The position numbers were made by a program, and so were the translations under genes. From assembly GCA_022601535.1 (NCBI GenBank), contig JAJACK010000005.1, forward strand, positions 1-64,000: 64,000 bases of DNA, given 5' to 3'. The notes below the pieces were generated by a model. It was given only the letters and a program-made list of their open reading frames with translations, was not told the origin of the DNA and did no database searches. Within the stretch, counting starts at the first letter, position 1; every line of letters starts with the position of its first letter. Shown one piece after another: positions 8,806 to 16,307 of the stretch. Origin of the DNA: Chlamydiales bacterium. GTDB lineage: Bacteria > Chlamydiota > Chlamydiia > Chlamydiales > JAAKFR01.

Positions 8806-9884
8806 GAGGAGCTCCAGGGGATCAAAGAGAGAGTTTGTAACATTGCAAGGTAGTGGTCTTTGGATGAGGGGTAGAAAATCTCTTCGATGATCTCTTGTCC
8901 CTCTTTTGTTCCTCCGAGGTAGCCGGAGGTGGGAATAGCGCATTTATCACCATCAGAAGCGTGGATTTTCACTTGCTGTGTCGCTCCTTGCCGCTCAAAG
9001 GTGTATTGAGCTCCTTTTTTCATGCTATTGAGATTGAGTGATAAAATGGTTCCAGGAGCGTGGCTTGTATCCTCTTCTGGTTTTAAAATGACGACAGTAT
9101 CATGTGTTGAGCAGCGGTAGGTGAGTCGAATATTTCCCTCGCTCATTTGAAAGGTTTGAAACTTCCAGTTAAGGCGGGAAGCGAGCCATGCTTGGAGGTA
9201 GGCCGCTTCGGTTTCATGTTCCTTTTGGCAGTAGGTGATCGTAAGCTCATGGGTTTGATCAAGAACAGCAAAGCTCTCTTGGGAATTGAATGTTTCGGTA
9301 AGAAGTTTTCGCCACCCTGAGATCGCACTCCAGTTTAAATCACCCACTTCACAATGGAATCGGTTGGTCAATTCTTGAACCGAACCGCAAAATGCTTGTA
9401 GATCTGCTGTCATCTCAGAATCAAAAATAATACGGTTTGCATAAGGGGCGAGATGAGGGGAGATTGTACTCTCGGTTGTGGGATCTTGTGTCCAAAGAAG
9501 ATAGACAGGAAGATCAGATAAAATTTGTGGAACAACAAGAAAGGGGACTTGCTCTTTGTTTTCTTTGCCGGCCACTTCAATCGTGATTCGTTCGCAAAAG
9601 ATCTTTAAATCTCCTTCGCCAATGGTTTCTGAATCAACAGAGATATGGAGGTAATTTTCTTCCGGTTTTTCATCTGATACAATAAAGATCACACGGGAGG
9701 GGAATTTGCTAACAACCTGCTTAACGACTTTTTGGAAATATTCAAGCTTTTTATTTCCTTTTACATACACAATAAGATTGAAGAGCGACGCGCGGATTTG
9801 ATCTTGCCCTTGCGCCTCATCCCAAAGGCGGGTGAGTTCATCGTTGATGCTTGTGACTTTAATACTATTCACTCCAATACCCAT
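8802..9884 (-). CDS. opcA: OpcA-like glucose-6-phosphate dehydrogenase assembly protein
   Basis: The 360-aa product resembles the OpcA family, which in cyanobacteria and actinobacteria activates or assembles glucose-6-phosphate dehydrogenase. Visible are the central pattern FLVVPQILSDLPVYLLW, the SEMT...F segment and the Trp-rich LNWSAISGWRKLL segment. The ATG at 9884 (MGIGVNSIKV) is used; the longer frame to 9977 would overlap zwf by 92 nt, while 9884 sits one nucleotide past the zwf stop. Lying between zwf and pgl, it very likely acts on Zwf. As I recall, C. trachomatis has no such gene between zwf and devB, so this is an insertion or retained ancestral gene. Family assignment is by pattern only. 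Confidence 0.8.
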   Translation of the reverse strand: MGIGVNSIKVTSINDELTRLWDEAQGQDQIRASLFNLIVYVKGNKKLEYFQKVVKQVVSKFPSRVIFIVSDEKPEENYLHISVDSETIGEGDLKIFCERITIEVAGKENKEQVPFLVVPQILSDLPVYLLWTQDPTTESTISPHLAPYANRIIFDSEMTADLQAFCGSVQELTNRFHCEVGDLNWSAISGWRKLLTETFNSQESFAVLDQTHELTITYCQKEHETEAAYLQAWLASRLNWKFQTFQMSEGNIRLTYRCSTHDTVVILKPEEDTSHAPGTILSLNLNSMKKGAQYTFERQGATQQVKIHASDGDKCAIPTSGYLGGTKEGQEIIEEIFYPSSKDHYLAMLQTLSLIPWSSS

Positions 9885-9885
9885 G

Positions 9886-11457
9886 TTAGATGAGTCTCCA
9901 TGCTCGTCCATCTCTTGAAAGAAGTTCGTCTGCAGCTTTTGGTCCCCATGAGCCCGATTGGTAGTTGGGGAAGTCACTTGGATTTCCTTCAGCCCATCTC
10001 TCTAAAATGGGAGTGATCCATTTCCAAGAGGCAAGCACTTCATCGCCCCTTGCAAAGAGCGTTCCATCTCCTAAGATACAGTCGCAGATAAGTCTTTCAT
10101 ACGCCTCAGGTGGAGTGAGTCCAAAGTAGGAGCCGTATCGAAAATCCATTTTGACTGGCTGTATTGGGCTTGACGGTCCCGGAACCTTTGTATTGATCCG
10201 GAGGGCAATTCCTTCATCTGGCTGAATCCGAAGAACTAATACATTTGGCTCATTTTTCTTATCTCTTTGAGAAAACAGGATATTAGGCACTTCTTTAAAG
10301 GTGATTGCAATCTCTGTTGCCCGTTTAGGAAGACGCTTACCAGCGCGTAAGTAGAAAGGAACGCCTGCCCAACGCCAGTTGTCAATGTAGAGTTTCAAAG
10401 CAGTGTAGGTTTCCATCGATGAGTCAGGATTTACATTATTTTCTTCTCGGTATCCAATCACACTTTCACCATCGACAAAGCCAGGGCCGTATTGGCCGCG
10501 GATGATGTAGTCTGAAAAATGGTCGAGGTCGATCGGGCGAAGGGAGTGGAGGACTTTTACTTTTTCATCGCGAATAGCATTGGCATCCAATGAAGTGGGA
10601 GGTTCCATTGCAACAAGAGAGAGAAGCTGCATCATATGATTTTGAACAATATCACGTAAAATACCCGCCTCTTCGAAAAAAGCTCCACGAGAGCCAATTC
10701 CAATCTCTTCTCCAACCGTGATTTGTACATGGTCGATGTAGTGGTTATTCCAAAATGCTTCAAAAATTGCATTGGCAAAGCGGAAGATCAAGATATTTTG
10801 AACCGTTTCTTTCCCCAAATAGTGATCGATCCGGTAGATTTGGCTCTCATCGAGATGGCTCATCACAAATTTCTGTAATTCAACACCAGAGTCGTAGTTA
10901 CGGCCAAAAGGCTTCTCGATAATCACTCGAGACCATTTTTCTGTTTCCTTCTGTGGATCGTACGCCAACTTATGCTTATTGAGATTTTCAACGATATGGG
11001 GAAAAAAGCTCGGTTGTGTAGAGAGATAGAAAACCCGGTTTCCTTTTGTTCCAAATTTTCCATCGAGCTCTGTGAGAAATTTTCCTAGCGCTTCATACCC
11101 TTTCTCATCATCGAAATTCGATTGGTGGTAGAAGAGTTGGTTGCTAAAGGTTTTCCATAACTCCTCATCGACCGGCTTCACTCGTGAAAATTGACCGACA
11201 GCTTCATGCATCTCTTTGCGAAAATCATCATGAGATTTATCTCTTCGAGCAAAACCAACACAAGCAAAATGACTTGGAAGCTGCCCTTCTCTTGCTAGAT
11301 TGTAGAGAGCAGGGACAAGCTTGCGTGCTGTTAAATCTCCGGTTGCCCCAAAGATCACAACAATGCAAGGGTCAGTGACTTTGAATGATCCACTCTCTTC
11401 ACTCAGAGGGTTGTCAAATTTAATTGTTTCAACGCTGGGGGTAACAGGGTCTGTCAT
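9886..11457 (-). CDS. zwf: Glucose-6-phosphate 1-dehydrogenase
   Basis: Oxidises glucose 6-phosphate with NADP+, generating NADPH. The 523-aa protein carries the nucleotide-binding motif GATGDLTARK (37-46), the substrate-binding/catalytic motif RIDHYLGKE and IIEKPFG upstream of it. Start ATG at 11457 (MTDPVTPSV); a TTG two codons earlier is also possible. Together with glk (22439-23431) and pgl it covers the route from glucose to 6-phosphogluconate. The stop is one base from the opcA-like start. Confidence 0.96.
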   Translation of the reverse strand: MTDPVTPSVETIKFDNPLSEESGSFKVTDPCIVVIFGATGDLTARKLVPALYNLAREGQLPSHFACVGFARRDKSHDDFRKEMHEAVGQFSRVKPVDEELWKTFSNQLFYHQSNFDDEKGYEALGKFLTELDGKFGTKGNRVFYLSTQPSFFPHIVENLNKHKLAYDPQKETEKWSRVIIEKPFGRNYDSGVELQKFVMSHLDESQIYRIDHYLGKETVQNILIFRFANAIFEAFWNNHYIDHVQITVGEEIGIGSRGAFFEEAGILRDIVQNHMMQLLSLVAMEPPTSLDANAIRDEKVKVLHSLRPIDLDHFSDYIIRGQYGPGFVDGESVIGYREENNVNPDSSMETYTALKLYIDNWRWAGVPFYLRAGKRLPKRATEIAITFKEVPNILFSQRDKKNEPNVLVLRIQPDEGIALRINTKVPGPSSPIQPVKMDFRYGSYFGLTPPEAYERLICDCILGDGTLFARGDEVLASWKWITPILERWAEGNPSDFPNYQSGSWGPKAADELLSRDGRAWRLI

Positions 11458-11472
11458 TTTCAACTCACAGTA

Positions 11473-11907
11473 CTATTCAACTATAAGTTTATTGTACTCG
11501 AAGGATAGATAACTTTGTAATAAAATCACTGCAGAAAGAGAATCAACGACTTTCGCTCTTTTCTTCCGCGTCATTCCCGCAGATTTCATCGTTCGTTCGG
11601 CTTGTAGAGAGGTGAGTCTCTCATCCCAAAGGCGGATAGGGATGGAGGTTTTCTTTTCAAAAAGGGAGATGAAATGTTGCACTTCATCGGCAAGAAAGCT
11701 AACTTTTCCATTCATATGCAGAGGATTGCCAAATATGATGGTTTCAATGTCGTGAGGTTTTAGAAAATCGAGAAGCTTTTGGGCTGTCTCTTCCGAATTT
11801 TTTCCAGCAATCACAGTTCCCAAGGCAGTTGCAAGGATTTTATTTGGATCAGACAAGGCAACTCCCAATCTTTTAAGGCCGAAATCAATCGATGCAACTC
11901 TTCCCAT
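11473..11907 (-). CDS. ruvX: Holliday junction resolvase-like RuvX/YqgF
   Basis: RNase H-fold nuclease of the YqgF family, implicated in 16S rRNA 5'-end processing and as a putative Holliday junction resolvase. The 144-aa protein has the N-terminal catalytic-Asp strand ASIDFGLKRLGVALSD, the GNPLHMNG loop and DERLTSLQAE with the second acidic residue. The start codon shares one base with the pyrG stop (TAATG). The pyrG-ruvX-zwf order is the same as CT183-CT185 in C. trachomatis (from memory). Confidence 0.93.
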   Translation of the reverse strand: MGRVASIDFGLKRLGVALSDPNKILATALGTVIAGKNSEETAQKLLDFLKPHDIETIIFGNPLHMNGKVSFLADEVQHFISLFEKKTSIPIRLWDERLTSLQAERTMKSAGMTRKKRAKVVDSLSAVILLQSYLSFEYNKLIVE

Positions 11908-13496
11908 TATTTTTTCTCCATTGCTTGGATGAAACTAGAAAAGAGAGGGTGAGGTTTAGTTGGTCTCGATTTAAATTCAGGATGAAATTGCACACCGATC
12001 ATCCATGGATGCTCTTTAACTTCGGTCACTTCGCAAAGATTTTGCTCTTCATAGTGTCCTACAAAATCAAGACCTGCACTCTCAAGACGTTCTCTATAAT
12101 AGTTGTTGAATTCATATCGGTGGCGGTGTCGCTCTGAGATTGAAACCGACTGATACGCATCCCGTGTCTTTGAGTCCTCTTTGAGAAGACAGGGGTAAGA
12201 GCCAAGACGCATCGTCCCTCCTTTCTCTTCAATTCCTCTCTGTTCTTCAATGAGAGAAATTACAGGGGCAGAACTGTTTGCATTCATCTCAGTCGAATTG
12301 GCCTCTTTTTCACCGAGGATATTTTGGGCAAATTCGACCACAAGGACATGCATGCCGAGGCAGATTCCAAAATAGGGAAGGGAGCTTTCTCGGCAAAACT
12401 GAGCCGCATCGAGCATTCCTTGCCAACCACGCTCTCCAAATCCACCGGGAACAAGACATCCATCACACTCTTTGAGTTCTTCTGCAACATGTGGTTTATC
12501 AGACTCAATTGTTTTGATCTTCAAGGCGAGTCCCTTTGCAAGAGCAGCATGCTCAAGCGCTTCGAAAACAGATTTATAAGCATCTTTGTGTTGAACATAT
12601 TTTCCAACAATTCCCACTGTCACCGTTGCTTTTGGATGGGAAGCTGTTTCGATGATCGATTTCCAGTCGGTCAAATCGATAGAGAGGGTTGGGAGGCCGA
12701 GTTTTTGACAGATAGAGATATCGACACCTTCTTTATGAAGTTCGATCGGTACTTTATAGATCGAACCTCTCACATCAATCGCGTCGAAAACATCACCCCT
12801 TGGCACGTTGCAAAAAAGACTGATCTTCTGCTTGATTTCATTGGAAAGAGAGTGTTCGCACCGGCATAAAATAAGATCAGGTGTAATTCCAATGCTTCGA
12901 AGTACCTGAACAGAGTGTTGGCTTGGTTTTGTTTTGAGTTCTCCTGCTGTTTTCAGAAAAGGGACATACGTCATATGGATATTGAGACAGTTATCTGAGT
13001 GCTCAAGACGAAATTGACGAATCGCCTCTAAGAAGGGGAGCGATTCAATATCGCCGACAGTTCCTCCAATTTCAACGAGCACCAAATCTGCCTCAGCGAT
13101 CTCTCCACACGCCTCGATCCGGTTTTTTATCTCATTGGTAATGTGTGGGATCACCTGAACTGTTTTTCCAAGATAGTCACCTCGCCTCTCCTGTTTGATC
13201 ACAGAATCATAAATTTGGCCAGAGGTGGCAACAGAAGCTTTAGAGAGAGGAGAGTTTGTGTAGCGGTAGTAGTGGCCAAGATCAAGGTCTGTCTCAGCCC
13301 CATCATCTGTGACATACACCTCTCCATGCTCAAAAGGATTCATCGTTCCTGGATCTACGTTGAGATAAGGGTCGAGCTTGAGCATCGCAAGCTTAATCCC
13401 TCGCTTTTCAAGCAACATTGCAATGGAAGACAACGTCAATCCTTTTCCTAAAGAAGAGACAACTCCTCCAGTCATAAAAATGTATTTTCTAGGCAT
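11907..13496 (-). CDS. pyrG: CTP synthase
   Basis: Makes CTP from UTP with glutamine or ammonia. The 529-aa protein begins with the hallmark YIFMTGGVVSSLGKGLT (P-loop-like ATP site), continues with LDPYLNVDPGTMNPFEHGEV, and has a class I glutamine amidotransferase domain with the nucleophile in GICLGMH and the His/Glu pair in GVQFHPEF. Start ATG at 13496 lies 25 nt inside kdsB. CTP is also the co-substrate of KdsB, so pairing the two genes makes metabolic sense; the same pairing occurs in C. trachomatis and other bacteria. Confidence 0.97.
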   Translation of the reverse strand: MPRKYIFMTGGVVSSLGKGLTLSSIAMLLEKRGIKLAMLKLDPYLNVDPGTMNPFEHGEVYVTDDGAETDLDLGHYYRYTNSPLSKASVATSGQIYDSVIKQERRGDYLGKTVQVIPHITNEIKNRIEACGEIAEADLVLVEIGGTVGDIESLPFLEAIRQFRLEHSDNCLNIHMTYVPFLKTAGELKTKPSQHSVQVLRSIGITPDLILCRCEHSLSNEIKQKISLFCNVPRGDVFDAIDVRGSIYKVPIELHKEGVDISICQKLGLPTLSIDLTDWKSIIETASHPKATVTVGIVGKYVQHKDAYKSVFEALEHAALAKGLALKIKTIESDKPHVAEELKECDGCLVPGGFGERGWQGMLDAAQFCRESSLPYFGICLGMHVLVVEFAQNILGEKEANSTEMNANSSAPVISLIEEQRGIEEKGGTMRLGSYPCLLKEDSKTRDAYQSVSISERHRHRYEFNNYYRERLESAGLDFVGHYEEQNLCEVTEVKEHPWMIGVQFHPEFKSRPTKPHPLFSSFIQAMEKK

Positions 13497-14218
13497 CTAT
13501 CCTCTACGCGTTTAAGATCTTCCGGTGTGTCAACGCCTATCCCTTTATCTTCAACAACTGTAACATAAAGAGGATAGCCATGTTCTAAAATTCTCAACTG
13601 CTCCAAGTCCTCCACCAGTTGCAAAGGTGTTGCATCGATCGATGCATAGGTGAGCAAAAAGTCTCGCCTAAAGCAATAAATCCCAAGATGTCGGTGGTAA
13701 GAATGATTTTCTAACATCTTTTGTGCAAATGGGATTGGAGATCTGCTAAAGTAAAGAGCTCGTCCATTTCGATCAAAGACACACTTCACAGCAGAAGGAT
13801 CAAAAATTTCAGCCGCTTCGGTAATTTCTACCACAGCGGTTGTGCAAACAGCGACAGGAGTTTCTAAGAGCTTTTTAACCAATTGATTGAGAGTTTTTGG
13901 GTCGAGCATCGGCTCATCGGCTTGAATATTGACAACAACATCGACATCAGGATAGTGCGCTTCAACGACCTCTGCAATTCGGTCAGTTCCAGACATGTGA
14001 GAAGATTTTGTGATAAATGCTTTGGCTCCAAAGGATTTGGCGTGTTCCGCTACCGCCTTATCTTCAGTTGCGATCACCACTTCATCTAGAAAAGAGCTTT
14101 GGATAGATTGTTCGTAAGTCCTTTGAATCAAAGATTTTCCACCGATGTCTACCAAAACTTTCCCCGGAAATCGGGAGCTTTTGAGTCTGGCGGGGATGAT
14201 TCCAATCACATTTGGCAT
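13472..14218 (-). CDS. kdsB: 3-deoxy-manno-octulosonate cytidylyltransferase (CMP-Kdo synthetase)
   Basis: Activates Kdo as CMP-Kdo for LPS core assembly, a cytoplasmic reaction. The 248-aa protein opens with the nucleotidyltransferase signature GIIPARLKSSRFPGK and has VVNIQADEPML, LYFSRSPIPF, HLGIYCFRR and the family's LEQLRILEHG. It is the first gene of the leftward kdsB-pyrG-ruvX-zwf-opcA-pgl run; the intergenic region to its right (14219-14342) separates it from a divergent secreted protein gene and is where both promoters must lie. I could not pick a convincing promoter by eye. Confidence 0.96.
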   Translation of the reverse strand: MPNVIGIIPARLKSSRFPGKVLVDIGGKSLIQRTYEQSIQSSFLDEVVIATEDKAVAEHAKSFGAKAFITKSSHMSGTDRIAEVVEAHYPDVDVVVNIQADEPMLDPKTLNQLVKKLLETPVAVCTTAVVEITEAAEIFDPSAVKCVFDRNGRALYFSRSPIPFAQKMLENHSYHRHLGIYCFRRDFLLTYASIDATPLQLVEDLEQLRILEHGYPLYVTVVEDKGIGVDTPEDLKRVEDRCLENTFL

Positions 14219-14342
14219 GAAAGAATCATATTAGAATCTTTCATTTAAAGCAAGTCATACAGGGTAAAGGCGTAATAAATAATTAACTTTTAAAATGCAA
14301 AATGTACTAAACTAATAATTACGAAGTTAATTAAGGTTTGTT

Positions 14343-14945
14343 ATGAAAAATAAGTTGTTATTGAATATTTTTGCATGTGGTTTAGTTCTCTCTTCACCGG
14401 TCCTTGCGGCTCCTTGGGATAAAGCTCCTTCTGAAAAGATGGAAGGGGGGTGGAAGTCTTACACCTCATCGAAGAGTAATTTTTCGGTTCAATTCCCAAC
14501 AACTCCAGAGGAGATCGATCAAACGATTGAAGTTCCTAAGACAGACCTTAAAATCTCTTACAACACATTTATCAGTGAGCCGAATGAAAATTCTGTCTAT
14601 GTTGTCTCCGTTTGGGTTTATCCTCCAGAAATTGACATGAGCAAACCAGAGGTGAATCTTCAAGATGGCTTTGGGGGAATGCTTTCAGCCCTTCCTGGAT
14701 CAGAGGTTTTATCGATGAATATGATCGAAGTTCAAGGGCATAAAGCTCTAGAGTTTTTGGTCAAAAACGAAGACATTTTTTTCCAAGGGAAGCTGATTTT
14801 AGTCAATAATACGCTCTATCAAGTCTTTACAGTTTATAAGTCTGGAGTTGAAAACGGAGAAGATGACTATGTCAAATTTATCGATTCGTTCAAGCTTTTA
14901 GATGATACAAAGAAAACTAAAAAGATGAAAAAGCTAAAAGTGTAA
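14343..14945 (+). CDS. Secreted hypothetical protein, PsbP/DcrB-like size
   Basis: 200-aa product with a clear Sec signal peptide: KNK, a hydrophobic stretch and the cleavage pattern VLAAP near residues 20-24. The mature part starts with a Trp-rich segment (GGWKSYTSSKSNFSVQFP) and is otherwise a soluble beta-rich domain ending in a Lys-rich tail (KKTKKMKKLKV). The arrangement short signal-'FSVQFP'-mixed domain reminds me of PsbP/DcrB-like lipoprotein domains, but the match is weak and no function is proposed. AAGG lies about 7 bases before the ATG. Transcribed alone and divergently from kdsB. Confidence 0.8.
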   Translation: MKNKLLLNIFACGLVLSSPVLAAPWDKAPSEKMEGGWKSYTSSKSNFSVQFPTTPEEIDQTIEVPKTDLKISYNTFISEPNENSVYVVSVWVYPPEIDMSKPEVNLQDGFGGMLSALPGSEVLSMNMIEVQGHKALEFLVKNEDIFFQGKLILVNNTLYQVFTVYKSGVENGEDDYVKFIDSFKLLDDTKKTKKMKKLKV

Positions 14946-14951
14946 AAGCTA

Positions 14952-15014
14952 TAGAGCGTTTTGGAAAAAAAAGACCCAAAGCAGCACATTTCTAGTTTTT
15001 GACAACACGCTCTA
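14952..15014. repeat. 12-bp inverted repeat in a spacer
   Basis: TAGAGCGTTTTG at 14952-14963 and CAACACGCTCTA at 15003-15014 are complementary except for one position, separated by 39 nt. They lie just after the secreted protein gene and could close a long hairpin in the transcript. There is no T-run after either arm in the reading direction of the upstream gene (the right arm is followed by A7), so I do not call it a rho-independent terminator. It could be a processing site or an operator. Confidence 0.5.
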
Positions 15015-15080
15015 AAAAAAGCTTGTCTTTTTGTTAGCAGATCACCTAGCCTATTTTTGAATTCTTAAAAGTAGGTTGGA

Positions 15081-15332
15081 ATGCTAGGATGTCAAACGGT
15101 TAAAGAAGGGATTTATTTTATATCAGGTGCTGGCATTGCATGGGGGACTGTTTCTCTTGCTTTTCACGCTGGATCTCCAGACTGTAAAGGAGAAAATGAT
15201 CCATGTATGTATTACCACTTACCAATATGGTTTCCAGTTGCTGTGACATGTATCTCTCTTGCTGGTCTAGCATTCACCTGGAGAGAGTATCAAAGGCCCC
15301 CCCGTCCGGAGGGGAATGTTGAGCATGTTTAG
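15081..15332 (+). CDS. Small membrane protein, hypothetical
   Basis: 83-aa product with two hydrophobic segments (about residues 10-28 and 47-65) separated by a loop with two Cys (SPDCKGENDPCMYY) and a basic, Pro-rich C-terminal tail. The pattern is a two-helix hairpin in a membrane, a layout shared by small inclusion-membrane proteins of Chlamydiae, but the loop is longer than in a typical bilobed Inc domain. I recognise no family. It ends 5 nt from the convergent 90-aa gene. Confidence 0.6.
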   Translation: MLGCQTVKEGIYFISGAGIAWGTVSLAFHAGSPDCKGENDPCMYYHLPIWFPVAVTCISLAGLAFTWREYQRPPRPEGNVEHV

Positions 15333-15337
15333 TCTCT

Positions 15338-15610
15338 TCAGTCAGTGGCAAAGAGAGTGCGAATACAATAGATCGCGTAGGCTATTAAAATGACAATACC
15401 GATGTCCTGAACTAATTTTTTCTTTGGATCTTCAGGGGCTATCTGTCTACCTTCAAGCGCTCTATTTTGAGGTGGTTTCGGTTCCATCCTTAATTTTATC
15501 GTAAAGGTAAAGAGTCTTTGGACTCTGACTTCCACGATTTCTCCAGTCCGTTGATTGCGAAGCCTGCGGCTTGGTTGTGTGTGTTGTGCGTCGGCAGCTT
15601 GTATGGCCAT
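15338..15610 (-). CDS. Small tail-anchored membrane protein, hypothetical
   Basis: 90-aa product with a hydrophilic, Arg/Gln-rich N-terminal two thirds and a single hydrophobic segment near the C-terminus (DIGIVILIAYAIYCIRTLF, about 68-86), so it is probably a tail-anchored or single-pass membrane protein. A GGAG Shine-Dalgarno lies about 8 bases before the ATG (minus strand), which supports translation. No family recognised. Confidence 0.65.
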   Translation of the reverse strand: MAIQAADAQHTQPSRRLRNQRTGEIVEVRVQRLFTFTIKLRMEPKPPQNRALEGRQIAPEDPKKKLVQDIGIVILIAYAIYCIRTLFATD

Positions 15611-15746
15611 AATGGATCTCCATTTTAATTATTGCTTGAACTAAGACTTTAAGGATTAGTTCTTTTTTTATGCAAGGGAAGGAATGTCATTGGCATCATT
15701 GAATCCCCATTTTTTCACTAAAATTTGAAAGATTTATAGAGCGCCG

Positions 15747-16223
15747 TTACAATTTTTTTCCGTAAATAGTTTTCTCAACCCAATAATCAAAGGAGAAAAA
15801 ACCCGACCCAAAGCTAAAGATGACAATCGATGTGAATAGAAAGAGAAAGGGGTGTTCGCTTGTGAACAGATCGGGATTGGAAAAAAGAGCATTGAGTGCT
15901 TCTGGATGCGCTGTTGCGTATGCTATCATGAAAAAAAGAATTAAAAGGGGGGTCGTCACCCGGCTAAATAATCCCAAAAGAAGGGAAATTCCACCAAAAA
16001 ATTCGATCGTTCCTGCAAGCCATGCACTGAAAAGGGGGGAAGGGATATGGAGGAGGGTAAAAGAGTCAGCTGTTTCAGACAGATTAGACCATTTAGAGAG
16101 GCCGATGAAAAGGAGTTGGCCGCCCCAATAGAGTCGGATGATTAAAAGAAAAATTTGCCCAAGAAAATTCTCTCCCTGAACCACTCCCCAATACGACTGT
16201 CTAAGCCATCGATGTTGTTTCAT
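15747..16223 (-). CDS. DoxX family membrane protein
   Basis: 158-aa integral membrane protein with four hydrophobic segments. The pattern RLYWGGQLLFIGLSKWSN, then GTIEFFGGISLLLGLFSR and TPLLILFFMIAYATAHPE is that of DoxX/DoxD-like proteins, which are linked to quinone-dependent redox processes, though their role is often unclear. Transcribed divergently from the 794-aa gene. Not known to me from Chlamydiaceae. Confidence 0.85.
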   Translation of the reverse strand: MKQHRWLRQSYWGVVQGENFLGQIFLLIIRLYWGGQLLFIGLSKWSNLSETADSFTLLHIPSPLFSAWLAGTIEFFGGISLLLGLFSRVTTPLLILFFMIAYATAHPEALNALFSNPDLFTSEHPFLFLFTSIVIFSFGSGFFSFDYWVEKTIYGKKL

Positions 16224-16269
16224 GGTGGGAAGTGTACCAAAATTTAGAAATGAAAGTAAATCTTTTATC

Positions 16270-16298
16270 CAGACAAAATTTCCCTTTTCCTCTATACT
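16270..16298 (+). promoter_or_regulatory. Putative housekeeping-sigma promoter, close to the start codon
   Basis: CAGACA (16270-16275) and TATACT (16293-16298) are separated by exactly 17 nt and match the TTGACA/TATAAT consensus at 4/6 and 5/6. Transcription would begin near 16305, only about three bases before the ATG at 16308, so the mRNA would be essentially leaderless. No Shine-Dalgarno is visible there, which is consistent with that reading. Confidence 0.5.
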
Positions 16299-16307
16299 AT
16301 CCCTGTT

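Noticed and set aside
14219-16307. tRNA or rRNA genes in the spacers of this accessory region
   Set aside because: No cloverleaf-like pattern or CCA-flanked structure was seen.
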